Source of the DNA: BP-191 sp035940575
Lineage (GTDB): Bacteria; Actinomycetota; Actinomycetes; BP-191
Direction: 5' to 3'
Length of the DNA: 56,444 bases
Assembly: GCA_035940575.1 (NCBI GenBank)
Contig: DASZER010000025.1
Coordinates: 1-56,444, forward strand
Shown here: one piece after another, positions 1-8,130 of the stretch
How positions within the stretch are numbered: position 1 is the stretch's first letter
How the letters are laid out: every line of letters begins with the position of its first letter
Translations under genes and position numbers: made by a program
Notes under the pieces: model-generated
What the model was told of the DNA's origin: nothing
Seen by the model: only the letters and a program-made list of their open reading frames with translations
The model's database searches: none

Positions 1-672
1 CTTGCGGATGATCCCGCCCAGCAGTCCCCCGTTCAGCGGTGACCAGGGGATGACGCCGACGCCGTAGTCCTCGCAAGCCGGGAGCACCTCGAGCTCGACC
101 TCCCGCTTGAGCAGGTTGTAGATCGACTGCTCGCTGACCAGACCCGACTGGCCACGCCGGCGGGCGGCCTCCATCCCCTTCGCGATGTGCCACCCGGCGT
201 GGTTGGACGACCCGAAGTAGAGGACCTTGCCCTGGGTTCGCAGCACCTCGAACGCCTCCCAGATCTCGTCCCACGGGGTCGACCGGTCGACGTGGTGCAT
301 CTGGTAGAGGTCGATGTGGTCGGTCTGCAGCCGCTTCAACGAGGCGTCGCAGGCACGGCGGATGTTGCGGGCGGACAGGAAGGTGTCGTTGGGCCAGTCG
401 CTCATCGAGCCGTAGAGCTTGGTGGCGATGACCGTCTTCTCACGGCGCCCCTCGCCGCCGGCGAACCACCGGCCGATGATCTGCTCGGTGATGCCCTCGC
501 CCTGCTTCCAGCCGTAGACGTTGGCGGTGTCGAAGAAGTTGATGCCCGCGTCGTGCGCGGCGTCCATGATCCGGTGGCTGTCCTCCTCCGGCGTCTCGGG
601 CCCGAAGTTCATCGTGCCGAGGCAGAGGCGGGAGACCTTGAGACCGGTGCGGCCGAGCTGCGTGTACTCCAT
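1..672 (-). CDS. Aldo/keto reductase, C-terminus cut by window edge
   Basis: NAD(P)H-dependent aldo/keto reductase of the (beta/alpha)8-barrel family; the physiological substrate cannot be told. The first 224 residues are visible and the 3' end lies outside the window. The catalytic tetrad is in place: D48 and Y53 (FFDTANVYGW), K85 (VIATKLYG) and H126 (YQMHHVD). The N-terminal GRTGLKVSRLCLGTMNFG matches the family opening. The ATG at 672 is chosen because a TAGGGT hexamer lies 7 bases upstream, which suggests a leaderless transcript. It is divergent from the DUF2332 gene across 34 bp. A second, distinct aldo/keto reductase lies at 22519-23514. Confidence 0.93.
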   Translation of the reverse strand, partial: MEYTQLGRTGLKVSRLCLGTMNFGPETPEEDSHRIMDAAHDAGINFFDTANVYGWKQGEGITEQIIGRWFAGGEGRREKTVIATKLYGSMSDWPNDTFLSARNIRRACDASLKRLQTDHIDLYQMHHVDRSTPWDEIWEAFEVLRTQGKVLYFGSSNHAGWHIAKGMEAARRRGQSGLVSEQSIYNLLKREVELEVLPACEDYGVGVIPWSPLNGGLLGGIIRK

Positions 673-679
673 GGGAACG

Positions 680-685
680 ACCCTA
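680..685 (-). promoter_or_regulatory. -10 box, leaderless promoter of aldo/keto reductase
   Basis: TAGGGT on the minus strand ends 7 bases before the ATG at 672, the spacing expected of an actinobacterial leaderless transcript. It shares the 34-bp divergent region with the opposing -10 at 695-700. Confidence 0.55.
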
Positions 686-694
686 CGTCGTGGC

Positions 695-700
695 TAGGTT
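695..700 (+). promoter_or_regulatory. -10 box, leaderless promoter of DUF2332 gene
   Basis: TAGGTT is followed by six bases and then the GTG at 707, so the transcript is probably leaderless. GGGAAC at 673-678 sits at about -35 distance. Confidence 0.55.
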
Positions 701-706
701 GGGGAC

Positions 707-1720
707 GTGAGCGCCCTACCCGCCGCACGCCTCGCCGAACGTTTCCGCAGGCACGGCGCGTCCATCGGGTCCTCGCCGATGTACCGCGACCTCATGGCTC
801 GCCTCGCCGACGACATCGAGGCGCGCGGCCCGGCCTGGACGCTGATGCGCGACCACGCGGGACCGCCCGGCTCCGTCCCCCCGCTGCGCCTGCTCGGCGC
901 GGTGCACAGGCTCGTGCTGTCGGGCCGCGCACCGGCGCTCGCGCGCTACTACCCGTCGGCGGGCGGGACGTACGACCCGGAGCCGGCGTGGGCGGCGTTC
1001 CGCGCGGTCCTCGTGGAGCGGGCCGCGGCGCTGGAGCCCGAGCTCGACCGGACGGTGCAGACCAACGAGGTCGGCCGCGCCGCGATCCTGCTGCCCGGCT
1101 TCTGCGACGTGGCGCGCCGCTACGGCAGGCCGTTGCGGCCGCTCGAGGTCGGCGCGAGCGCCGGGCTGCTGCTGCGGTTCGACGCGTACCGCTACGTCAC
1201 CCCGTCGGGCGCGACGTGGGGCCCGTCCTCGTCGCCGCTGACGCTCGACGGCTACCGCACCGACGTCCCGCTCTCGCCGGTGGCCGTCGCGGATCGCCGG
1301 GGCTGCGACCGCTCGCCGATCGACCCCGAGACAGGGCGGCTGCTGCTGATGTCGTACGTCTGGCCCGACAACCTCGACCGCTTCGAACGCCTGCGCGCCG
1401 CGCTCGACATCGCGCCCGCCCTGCCGGCGCCGGTGGACCGCGCGGACGCCCTCGAGTGGACGCGCGAACGCCTCGCCGAGACCGGCGACGCGGTGCCGGT
1501 CGTCTACCACTCGGTCGTGATGCAGTACCTGTCCGAGGACGCGCGGGCGGCGTTCCGCGAGGCCGTCGAGAGCGCGGACGTCGAGCCGAGGGCGTGGCTG
1601 CGGTTCGAGCCCGAGGAGGCCGACTTCGTGCTGCGGCTGACGACGTGGCCGGGCGGCGAGGAGCGCCTGCTCGCGAAGGCGCACCCGCACGGCTACGACG
1701 TCGAGTGGCTCACGACGTAG
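707..1720 (+). CDS. DUF2332 domain-containing protein
   Basis: A 337-residue soluble protein covering the whole DUF2332 (COG4427) family, which is common in actinomycetes and has no established function. It opens with the family's ...LAERFRRHGASIGSSPMY segment and carries LLPGFCDVA and PLEVGASAGL around residues 127-150, a Rossmann-like glycine-rich stretch typical of the family. There is no signal peptide or membrane segment. The GTG start is supported by the TAGGTT box six bases upstream and the absence of a Shine-Dalgarno sequence. The last 28 bases overlap tail-to-tail with serC. Confidence 0.85.
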   Translation: MSALPAARLAERFRRHGASIGSSPMYRDLMARLADDIEARGPAWTLMRDHAGPPGSVPPLRLLGAVHRLVLSGRAPALARYYPSAGGTYDPEPAWAAFRAVLVERAAALEPELDRTVQTNEVGRAAILLPGFCDVARRYGRPLRPLEVGASAGLLLRFDAYRYVTPSGATWGPSSSPLTLDGYRTDVPLSPVAVADRRGCDRSPIDPETGRLLLMSYVWPDNLDRFERLRAALDIAPALPAPVDRADALEWTRERLAETGDAVPVVYHSVVMQYLSEDARAAFREAVESADVEPRAWLRFEPEEADFVLRLTTWPGGEERLLAKAHPHGYDVEWLTT

Positions 1721-2808
1721 TCGACGCAGCGCGTCAGCGCGCGCACGTCGTCGGGGTCCACGGCCGGGAACATGCCGACGCGGAGCTGGTTGCGGCCGAG
1801 CTTGCGGTACGGCTCGGTGTCCACGATCCCGTTGGCGCGCAACGCCTTCGCCAGCCACGCCGCGTCGACCGACTCGTCGAAGTCGATCGTGCCGACGACC
1901 GGCGAGCGGTGCTCGGGGTCCTTCACGAACGGCGTCGCGTACGCGCTCGCCTCGGCCCACGCGTAGAGCGCGCCGCTCGACTCCTCCGACCTGCGCGCGG
2001 CGCCGTCGAGGCCGCCGAGCGAGAGCAGCCACTCGACCTGGTCGGCGAGCAGCCAGAGCGTCGCGAGCGCGGGGGTGTTGTACGTCTGGTCCAGCCGCGC
2101 GTTGTCGCGCGCGATCGTGAGGTCGAGCGACGCAGGGATCCAGCGGCCGCTCGCCTTGACGCGCTCGGCGCGTTCGAGGGCGGCGGGGGAGAGCAGCGCG
2201 AGCCACAGCCCGCCGTCGGCCGCGAACACCTTCTGCGGCGCGAAGTAGTAGACGTCGTACTCGCTCGCGTCGACCCGCATCGCGCCCGCCGCGCTCGTCG
2301 CGTCGACCGCGACGAACGCGCTCGCCGACGGCCTGGCGACGCGCGCGGCCGCGCCGGTCGAGGTCTCGTTGTGGGTCAGCGCGTAGAGGTCCACGGTCTC
2401 GTCCGGCACCGGCTCGGCGACGGTGCCCGGCTCGGCGCGCACGACGACCGGGTCGTCGAGGAACGGCGCCGCCTTCGTCGCCTCCGCGAACTTCGCCGAG
2501 AACTCCCCGAACACGCAGTGCTGGCTGCGCCGCTCCACGAGCCCGAGCGTCGCGGCGTCCCAGAACGCCGTTGAGCCGCCGTTGCCGAGCAGCACCTCGT
2601 AGCCCTCGGGCAGCGCGAACAGCTCGCGCAGGCCCGCCCGCACGCGCCCCACGACGGCGCGGACGCCGGGCTGCCGGTGCGACGTGCCGAGGTAGCCCGT
2701 GCCGGTCGCCGCGAGGCTCGCGAGCTGCTCGGGGCGCACCTTGCTGGGCCCGCAGCCGAAGCGGCCGTCGCGGGGCAGGAGGTCGGGCGGGATCGTCGGA
2801 AGCTCCAC
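1693..2808 (-). CDS. serC: Phosphoserine aminotransferase
   Basis: PLP-dependent transaminase converting 3-phosphohydroxypyruvate and glutamate to phosphoserine in serine biosynthesis; cytosolic, 371 residues. The Schiff-base lysine is K193 in YYFAPQKVF, the pyridine-ring aspartate is D169 in VAVDATSA, and the substrate-loop THNETSTG is near 145. It belongs to the shorter actinobacterial SerC type. The GTG at 2808 has a TAGCCT hexamer six bases upstream, so the mRNA is probably leaderless. No serA or serB lies nearby. The 3' end overlaps DUF2332 convergently by 28 bp. Confidence 0.93.
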   Translation of the reverse strand: MELPTIPPDLLPRDGRFGCGPSKVRPEQLASLAATGTGYLGTSHRQPGVRAVVGRVRAGLRELFALPEGYEVLLGNGGSTAFWDAATLGLVERRSQHCVFGEFSAKFAEATKAAPFLDDPVVVRAEPGTVAEPVPDETVDLYALTHNETSTGAAARVARPSASAFVAVDATSAAGAMRVDASEYDVYYFAPQKVFAADGGLWLALLSPAALERAERVKASGRWIPASLDLTIARDNARLDQTYNTPALATLWLLADQVEWLLSLGGLDGAARRSEESSGALYAWAEASAYATPFVKDPEHRSPVVGTIDFDESVDAAWLAKALRANGIVDTEPYRKLGRNQLRVGMFPAVDPDDVRALTRCVDYVVSHSTS

Positions 2809-2814
2809 GGCGCC

Positions 2815-2820
2815 AGGCTA
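2815..2820 (-). promoter_or_regulatory. -10 box, leaderless promoter of serC
   Basis: TAGCCT on the minus strand ends six bases before the serC GTG at 2808. Same arrangement as the other leaderless starts in this window. Confidence 0.55.
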
Positions 2821-2899
2821 TCCGGTGTCCCCGCGGGTCCCCGGTGCAGGATGATGCGCGCGGACGCGCGGCGCGGCGCCGCGCGCGGAGGGGGGAGCG

Positions 2900-3544
2900 G
2901 TGTACAAGGACGTCGACATGGGCGGCAACGCCGACCCGCAGCCGCTGGTCGGCTCGCGCAGGTCGTTCAGGGGCGGCCTCTGGATGATCGGCATGGCGGT
3001 CCTGCTGTTCGCGGTCATCGCGTTCCTCCAGCGCGACCGCGACCCGTCGCGGACGCCGGCCGTGGCGCAGTCCCCGGTGCCGACCGAGGCGCTGTGCAGC
3101 GGGATGCGCGACTTCGGCGTCGAGGGCATCGAGGTCGAGCACGTCCAGGGCGACGTCGACTACCCGTCGTCGCCGCCGTTCGCCGGCAGCCACCACCCGA
3201 TGCCGCTGCCGGCCTCGCCACAGGTGGTCGCGCGCGACGGCGCGCCCGAGCACGTCGTCGAGCGGGCGGTGCACAACCTGGAGCACGGCTACGTCGTCGT
3301 CTGGTACGACGCCCGCGCCACCGACGCGCAGGTCCAGGCGGTCGGCGACGCGGTGCGCGAGGTCGGCGAGCGCAAGGTCCTCGTCGTGCCGTGGTCGCGC
3401 GACGAGCTCGACGGGCCGCCGTTCACGCTGTCGGCGTGGGGGCACCTGCAGTCGTGCATGCAGCCCGACGCCGCGTCGGTCCGCGCGTTCTGGGACCAGC
3501 ACGGCGGCACGAACGGCGACGCGCCGGAGCGGAACGCGCCGTAG
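2900..3544 (+). CDS. DUF3105 membrane-anchored protein
   Basis: A 214-residue protein with one N-terminal transmembrane segment (about residues 30-50, WMIGMAVLLFAVIAFL) and an extracytoplasmic DUF3105 domain of unknown function. Family landmarks are YPSSPPFAGSHHPMPLP and NLEHGYVVVWY, whose conserved histidines could bind a metal. The GTG start follows a strong GGAGGGGGGAGCG Shine-Dalgarno stretch. It stands alone between serC and citA. A second DUF3105 protein sits in the exporter operon at 35881-36468. The two share the domain but have different N-termini and tails. Confidence 0.85.
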   Translation: MYKDVDMGGNADPQPLVGSRRSFRGGLWMIGMAVLLFAVIAFLQRDRDPSRTPAVAQSPVPTEALCSGMRDFGVEGIEVEHVQGDVDYPSSPPFAGSHHPMPLPASPQVVARDGAPEHVVERAVHNLEHGYVVVWYDARATDAQVQAVGDAVREVGERKVLVVPWSRDELDGPPFTLSAWGHLQSCMQPDAASVRAFWDQHGGTNGDAPERNAP

Positions 3545-3665
3545 CGGCGCACCGTCGGGCGCCTACGCAGGGGGACACGGTGGCCATGCAGAACGACGGC
3601 TCCTCCGCCCTGCGATCCACCACCACGGACGCCGCTCGCGACGATCCGGACCTCCGAGAGGCGCC

Positions 3666-4742
3666 CTAGACCTCGGACACGGGGCGCGGGCCCGGGCCGA
3701 CGTACTTCGCGGACGGGCGGATCAGCCTGCCGGAGCGCTTCTGCTCCAGGATGTGCGCCGACCAGCCGGCCGTGCGCGCGCACGTGAACATCGACGTGAA
3801 CAGGTGCGCAGGCACCTCGGCGAAGTCGAGGACGACGGCGGACCAGAACTCGACGTTCGTCGACAGCACGCGGTCGGGCTTGCGCTCCTTGAGCTCGGCG
3901 AGCGCGGCCTGCTCCAGCGCCTCGGCGACCTCGTAGCGGTGCGAGCCGACCTCCTTCGCGGTGCGCCGCAGCACCCGCGCGCGCGGGTCCTCGGCGCGGT
4001 ACACGCGGTGGCCGAAGCCCATCAGCCGCTCGCCGCGGTCGAGCAGGTCCTTGACGTACGTCACCGCGTCGCCGCTGCGCTCGACGTCGTCGAGCATCTG
4101 GAGCACGCGGCTCGGGGCGCCGCCGTGCAGCGGGCCGCTCAGCGCGCCGACCGCCGCGGACAGCGCCGCGGCGACGTCGGCGCCGGTCGAGGCGACGACG
4201 CGGCTGGTGAACGTCGAGGCGTTCATGCCGTGCTCGGCCGCGGAGACCCAGTACGCGTCGACGGCCTTCACGTGCGCGGGGTCGGCCTCGCCGCGCCAGC
4301 GGATGAGGAAGCGCTCGGGGATCGAGCGCGCCTTGTCGATCTCCGACTGCGGCACCGGCGGCTTGTCGACGCCGCGCGCCGACTGGGCGACGAACGACAT
4401 CGCGGTGACCGAGCAGCGGGCGAGGTCGTCGCGCGCCTGCGCGTCGTCGATGTCGATGAGCTGCTGGAGCCCCCACATCGGCGCCATCTCGGCGAGCGCG
4501 GACTGCACGTCGACGCGGGCGTCGCCGGAACGGTGCGGGATCGGGATCGGCTCGGCCGGCGGCAGGCCGGGACGGAACGTCCCGTCCACGAGCAGGCCCC
4601 ACACGTGCTCGTACGGCTCGACGCCGACGAGGTCCTCGATGTCGATGCCGCGGTACCGGAGAGAGCTGCCCTCCTTGTCGGGCTCGGCGATCTCGGTCTC
4701 GAACGCGATGACGCCTTCGAGCCCCGACTTCACGTCGCTCAT
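3666..4742 (-). CDS. citA: Citrate synthase 2 (citrate/2-methylcitrate synthase family)
   Basis: Condenses oxaloacetate with an acyl-CoA; 358 residues, the length of the short actinobacterial CitA type. Catalytic-region motifs are visible: SGPLHGGAP (H206), MGFGHRVYRAEDPRA (H245) and EHGMNASTFTSRV. The third catalytic position, NVEFWSAV, carries Glu where hexameric enzymes have Asp; I recall this as usual for the CitA subgroup. The frame stays open far upstream, but the ATG at 4742 matches the family start (MSDVKSGLEGV). It is divergent from pdxH across 90 bp, a common actinomycete arrangement. Confidence 0.93.
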   Translation of the reverse strand: MSDVKSGLEGVIAFETEIAEPDKEGSSLRYRGIDIEDLVGVEPYEHVWGLLVDGTFRPGLPPAEPIPIPHRSGDARVDVQSALAEMAPMWGLQQLIDIDDAQARDDLARCSVTAMSFVAQSARGVDKPPVPQSEIDKARSIPERFLIRWRGEADPAHVKAVDAYWVSAAEHGMNASTFTSRVVASTGADVAAALSAAVGALSGPLHGGAPSRVLQMLDDVERSGDAVTYVKDLLDRGERLMGFGHRVYRAEDPRARVLRRTAKEVGSHRYEVAEALEQAALAELKERKPDRVLSTNVEFWSAVVLDFAEVPAHLFTSMFTCARTAGWSAHILEQKRSGRLIRPSAKYVGPGPRPVSEV

Positions 4743-4832
4743 CTGGTGCCTCTCTCCCGTGTGCTCTGGGTCGGCGTCCATCCTCTCATTGGCGCGCGAG
4801 TTGGCGCGTGGGTCTTGGGGCAGGATGGGCTG

Positions 4833-5483
4833 GTGCCCGAAGACCTTCCTCGCCAGGTCGTCGCGCGCCACGAGTACGCCGGTGACGCGCTGTCCGAGTC
4901 GAACGTCGCGGCGGACCCCGTGGCGCAGTTCCGGGCGTGGTTCGAGGAGGCCGTCGCGCGGGGCGTTCCCGAGCCCGACGCCATGTGCCTGGCGACCGCG
5001 TCGGCCGGCGGCGAGGTGCGCTCGCGCATGGTGCTGCTCAAGGGCTACGACGAGCGCGGCTTCGTCTTCTGCACCAACTACACCTCGCGCAAGGGCGCGC
5101 ACCTCGCCGAGAACCCGCGCGCGTCGCTGACGTTCCGCTGGGCGCCGCTCGAACGCCAGGTGTGCGTCGTCGGGAGCGCGCGGCGCACGACCGCGAAGGA
5201 GAGCGACGCCTGGTGGGCGCTGCGCCCGCGCGGCGCGCAGCTCGGCGCGCTCGCGTCGGCGCAGTCGTCGGTCCTCCCCTCGCGCGACTGGCTCGACGCG
5301 CGGGTGGCGGAGCTCGAGACCGAGTGGGAGGGGCGGCCGATCCCGCGCCCGGCGTTCTGGGGCGGCGTGCGCGTCGTGCCCGACGGCGTCGAGCTCTGGC
5401 AGGGGCGGCCGAACCGGCTGCACGACCGGCTCGCGTACCGGCGCAGGGGACGTTCGTGGGTGCTGGAGCGGCTCTCCCCGTGA
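4833..5483 (+). CDS. pdxH: Pyridoxamine 5'-phosphate oxidase
   Basis: FMN enzyme that oxidises pyridoxine or pyridoxamine 5'-phosphate to PLP; cytosolic homodimer, 216 residues against 218 in E. coli. Visible signatures are SRMVLLKGYDERGF, FCTNYTSRKGAHLAENP (FMN phosphate contacts), LERQVCVVGSA and the C-terminal WGGVRVVPD with the final RLSP. Upstream codons stay open in frame, but the protein aligns only from the GTG at 4833. Its stop overlaps the start of the MFS gene (GTGA), so the two are translationally coupled. Confidence 0.93.
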   Translation: MPEDLPRQVVARHEYAGDALSESNVAADPVAQFRAWFEEAVARGVPEPDAMCLATASAGGEVRSRMVLLKGYDERGFVFCTNYTSRKGAHLAENPRASLTFRWAPLERQVCVVGSARRTTAKESDAWWALRPRGAQLGALASAQSSVLPSRDWLDARVAELETEWEGRPIPRPAFWGGVRVVPDGVELWQGRPNRLHDRLAYRRRGRSWVLERLSP

Positions 5484-6787
5484 GCGACCTCCCCCTCGAG
5501 CCGACCGGCCCGGACCAGCCGGAACGCCCGGGCCGGCGGCTGCGCAGGCTGCGTTCGCTGACCGTCGACACGACGCCGTTGCGGGAGTCGCCTGAGTACC
5601 GGCGGCTGTTCCTCGGCGACGCCGTCTCCACGATCGGCACGCAGATGACGGCCGTCGCCGTGCCCGCGCAGGTCTACCTGATGACGAGGTCGTCGCTGCT
5701 CGTCGGCCTCGTGTCGATCGCGGCGCTCGTGCCGCTGGTCGTGTTCGGGCTCATCGGCGGCTCGATCGCCGACGCCATGGACCGCAGGCGCCTGCTGCTG
5801 ATCACGTCGTCGTCGCTCGCCGTCGTGTCGGGGCTGTTCTGGCTCCAGGCGGCGCTCGGGCTCGACCGGCTCTGGCTGCTGTTCGTGCTGGTGTTCGTGC
5901 AGGCGGGTCTTTTCGCGGTGGACTCCTCCGCGCGGCGGGCCGTCGTGCCGAGGCTGATCCCCGCGTCGCAGATCCCCGCCGCGACGGCGTTGTCGCAGGT
6001 GCTCTGGAACCTCGCGACCGTCGTCGGCCCGCTGTCGGGCGGCGTCATCCTCGGCACGCTCGGGCTGTCGTGGGCGTACGGCATCGACGCGGTGTCGTTC
6101 GTCGCGGCGCTGTACGCGATCGTCTCGCTGCGCGCCGTCCCTCCGGCCGGCGGCGGCACGGCCGCGGGGCTTCGCTCGGTGGTCGAGGGGCTGTCGTTCC
6201 TGCGGTCGCGGCCGGTGCTGCTGATGACGTTCGCGGTCGACATCAACGCCATGGTGTTCGGCATGCCGCGCGCGCTGTTCCCCGAGCTCGCGGTCGAGCG
6301 GTTCCACGGCACCCTCGGGCTCGTCGGCGTCCTCAACGCGGCGGTGGCGGCGGGGGCGTTGCTGGGCGCGGTGTTCGGCGGGTGGTTCGGGCGGGTGCGG
6401 CGGCAGGGGCTCGCGGTGCTCGTGGCCGTGGCGGCGTGGGGGCTCGCGATCGTCGGCTTCGGGCTCGCGGGGTCGCTCTGGCTCGCGCTGGTCATGCTCG
6501 CCCTCGCCGGCGCGGCCGACATGGTGAGCGCGGTGTTCCGCAACGCGATCCTGCAGACGGCGACGCCGGACGAGCTGCGCGGGCGGCTCGGCGGCGTGTT
6601 CATCGCGGTCGTCGCGGGCGGCCCTCGCCTCGGCGACGTCGAGGCGGGCACCGTCGCCAACGCCGTGTCGGCGCAGTTCTCGATCGTCTCGGGCGGGGTC
6701 GCGTGCATCCTCGGCGTCGTCGCGCTGGCGGCGCTGGTGCCGTCGTTCGCGCGCTACACGGCGCCGAGCGAGACCCAGACGGCCTGA
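5480..6787 (+). CDS. MFS transporter, EntS-like exporter family
   Basis: A 435-residue integral membrane protein of the major facilitator superfamily, closest in character to enterobactin-exporter (EntS)/multidrug-type carriers; the substrate is unknown. About ten to twelve hydrophobic segments are visible. The loop after TM2 carries GGSIADAMDRRRLL, an MFS motif-A variant, and the second half begins with SFLRSRPVLLMTF. The GTG overlaps the pdxH stop. The last 34 bases overlap the convergent hotdog gene. Confidence 0.88.
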   Translation: MSDLPLEPTGPDQPERPGRRLRRLRSLTVDTTPLRESPEYRRLFLGDAVSTIGTQMTAVAVPAQVYLMTRSSLLVGLVSIAALVPLVVFGLIGGSIADAMDRRRLLLITSSSLAVVSGLFWLQAALGLDRLWLLFVLVFVQAGLFAVDSSARRAVVPRLIPASQIPAATALSQVLWNLATVVGPLSGGVILGTLGLSWAYGIDAVSFVAALYAIVSLRAVPPAGGGTAAGLRSVVEGLSFLRSRPVLLMTFAVDINAMVFGMPRALFPELAVERFHGTLGLVGVLNAAVAAGALLGAVFGGWFGRVRRQGLAVLVAVAAWGLAIVGFGLAGSLWLALVMLALAGAADMVSAVFRNAILQTATPDELRGRLGGVFIAVVAGGPRLGDVEAGTVANAVSAQFSIVSGGVACILGVVALAALVPSFARYTAPSETQTA

Positions 6788-7404
6788 CCCCGCGCGAGCA
6801 GCGTGCCCGCGGCGTCGTAGAGGGCCGTGCCGGCGTAGTGCTTGCGGCCCTCGCGCGGCTTGTGCCGCCAGCCGAGGACGACGTGCGGCTGGTGAGGCCG
6901 TGGCGTCGCGTCGATCGCGACGGCCAGGCGCCCGAGGACGATCGGCGCCTCGACGGTCTGCATCAGCGCCCACGCGCCGGGACAGTCGAGCGCGCCCCAC
7001 GTCTCGGTCTCCGTGCCCTCCCGCGGCGTCCACGCCGTGGCGACGACGCCTGGGTCGTTCGTCGGCCCGGGCAGCAGGCCGAGCCCGTCGTCGCGGCCGG
7101 GGCCGCAGACGTAGCAGGTGGGGAACGGGTGGTCCCTGAGCCCGGCGTAGCGCGCCATCGCGGCTCTCGCGGCGTCGTAGCCGGGGAACGGCGGCGGCTC
7201 GACCTCGACGCTCGCCGCGCTCGCGGTGGCGACGAGCGTGTCGCCGTCGTAGACGCCGTCCTCCCGCACGTCGAGCGGCGTGTCGAGCGGGGGAGGCGTG
7301 CGGAGCGTCACCTCGTTGAGCCCGTACGCCGCCGCGACCAGCCCGCACACGTACCCGCCGTTGCCCGAGTCAGGAGGCCCGTTGAAGCGCCGTTCGACGA
7401 TCAC
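6754..7404 (-). CDS. Hotdog-fold (thioesterase-like) hypothetical protein
   Basis: A 216-residue cytosolic protein resembling double-hotdog thioesterase-like proteins of actinomycetes; enzymatic activity is not established. Landmarks are RRFNGPPDSGNGGYVCGLVA near the N-terminus, a conserved FPTCYVCGPGRDDGLGL around residue 95 and WGALDCPGAWA around 140. The paired CxxC could bind metal or be structural. The GTG at 7404 follows a TAGGGT hexamer by six bases, implying a leaderless mRNA. A copy of the conserved 51-nt element lies just upstream, between this gene and udgX. Confidence 0.75.
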   Translation of the reverse strand: MIVERRFNGPPDSGNGGYVCGLVAAAYGLNEVTLRTPPPLDTPLDVREDGVYDGDTLVATASAASVEVEPPPFPGYDAARAAMARYAGLRDHPFPTCYVCGPGRDDGLGLLPGPTNDPGVVATAWTPREGTETETWGALDCPGAWALMQTVEAPIVLGRLAVAIDATPRPHQPHVVLGWRHKPREGRKHYAGTALYDAAGTLLARGQAVWVSLGAV

Positions 7405-7410
7405 GTGACG

Positions 7411-7416
7411 ACCCTA
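7411..7416 (-). promoter_or_regulatory. -10 box, leaderless promoter of hotdog gene
   Basis: TAGGGT on the minus strand is followed by CGTCAC and the GTG at 7404. It begins 7 nt past the end of the conserved 51-nt element. Confidence 0.5.
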
Positions 7417-7422
7417 TGACTC

Positions 7423-7473
7423 GTTCCCTGCAGCCCACGCCGCACGGCCCCGCGTGGCGATCTTCAAGGTTGG
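7423..7473 (-). repeat. Conserved structured 51-nt element, copy A
   Basis: On the minus strand the element runs CCAAC, stem arm CTTGAAG, GATCGCCACGCGG core, 14 variable bases, then CTGCAG and GGAAC. It overlaps the udgX stop codon and lies just before the hotdog promoter. It shares 18 consecutive bases (TTGAAGATCGCCACGCGG) plus GGCTGCA and GGAAC at identical spacing with copy B at 49024-49074. An inner CCACGC/GCGTGG pairing is possible. Confidence 0.6.
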
Positions 7474-8087
7474 AGCTCCGCGGCGGCCACTCGAAGGTCG
7501 GCGACGAGCTTGTCGAACTCCACCGCGCGGGTCTCCTCTCCCGGCGAGCGGAGGATCGCGGAGGGGTGGATCGTCGCGGTGATGCGGGACGACGGCGGGA
7601 GGTCGAAGACCTCGCCGCGGTGCTGCGTCACCTTGAACGACTTCCCCAGGAGCGTCTGCGCGGCCGTCGCGCCGAGTGCCACGACCAGCCGGGGACGAAG
7701 CACGGCGATCTCCGCCTCCAGCCACGGCTTGCAGGCGCCGACCTCGCGGGTGTCGGGCTTCTGGTGGATGCGCCGCTTGCCGTTCGGCGACGGGGTCCAC
7801 TTGAAGTGCTTCACCGCGTTGGTGACGTAGACGTCGTCGCGCGAGATGCCCGCGGCCTCCAGGGCGCGGTCCAGCAGGCGCCCGGCGGGACCGACGAACG
7901 GACGCCCCGCAACGTCCTCCTGGTCGCCGGGCTGCTCGCCCACGAGCATGACGTCGGCCGACGCGCGGCCCTCGCCGAAGACCGTCTGCGTCCCCACCTC
8001 GTACAGGTGGCAGCCGCGGCACCCCGCCGCCGCCGCGCGCAACGACGGCAACGTCAGCGTCGACGGCAGGAACGGCTCCGCGCTCAC
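7464..8087 (-). CDS. udgX: UdgX-type uracil-DNA glycosylase/binding protein
   Basis: Fe-S uracil-DNA glycosylase superfamily member of the UdgX type, which is known to bind uracil in DNA and trap it covalently through a histidine. The diagnostic KRRIH loop is present at residues 104-108, with H108 as the expected attacking residue. Motif A reads GEQPGDQED (50-58) and the far motif is ATIHPSAILR. Probable cluster ligands are C23, C26, H94 (NAVKHFKW) and C119. The GTG at 8087 is preferred (207 residues); the frame stays open upstream but would run into the divergent DUF72 gene. Confidence 0.88.
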   Translation of the reverse strand: MSAEPFLPSTLTLPSLRAAAAGCRGCHLYEVGTQTVFGEGRASADVMLVGEQPGDQEDVAGRPFVGPAGRLLDRALEAAGISRDDVYVTNAVKHFKWTPSPNGKRRIHQKPDTREVGACKPWLEAEIAVLRPRLVVALGATAAQTLLGKSFKVTQHRGEVFDLPPSSRITATIHPSAILRSPGEETRAVEFDKLVADLRVAAAELQP

Positions 8088-8130
8088 GAGACCCGCGTAC
8101 CCCCCACACGAGGCGGGTACGCCACAGCGC

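Noticed and set aside
187..2574. Very long open frames on the opposite strand of real genes (also 716-3502, 13835-16543, 53881-56241).
   Set aside because: These are shadow frames caused by high GC; they are Arg/Ala-rich and span several real genes with clear family motifs in other frames.
3582..3668. A 28-codon plus-strand frame (VAMQNDGSSALRSTTTDAARDD...) with AGGGGGAC upstream.
   Set aside because: It overlaps the citA stop antisense, has no family likeness, and short open frames are common at this GC content. Only the Shine-Dalgarno-like sequence supports it.
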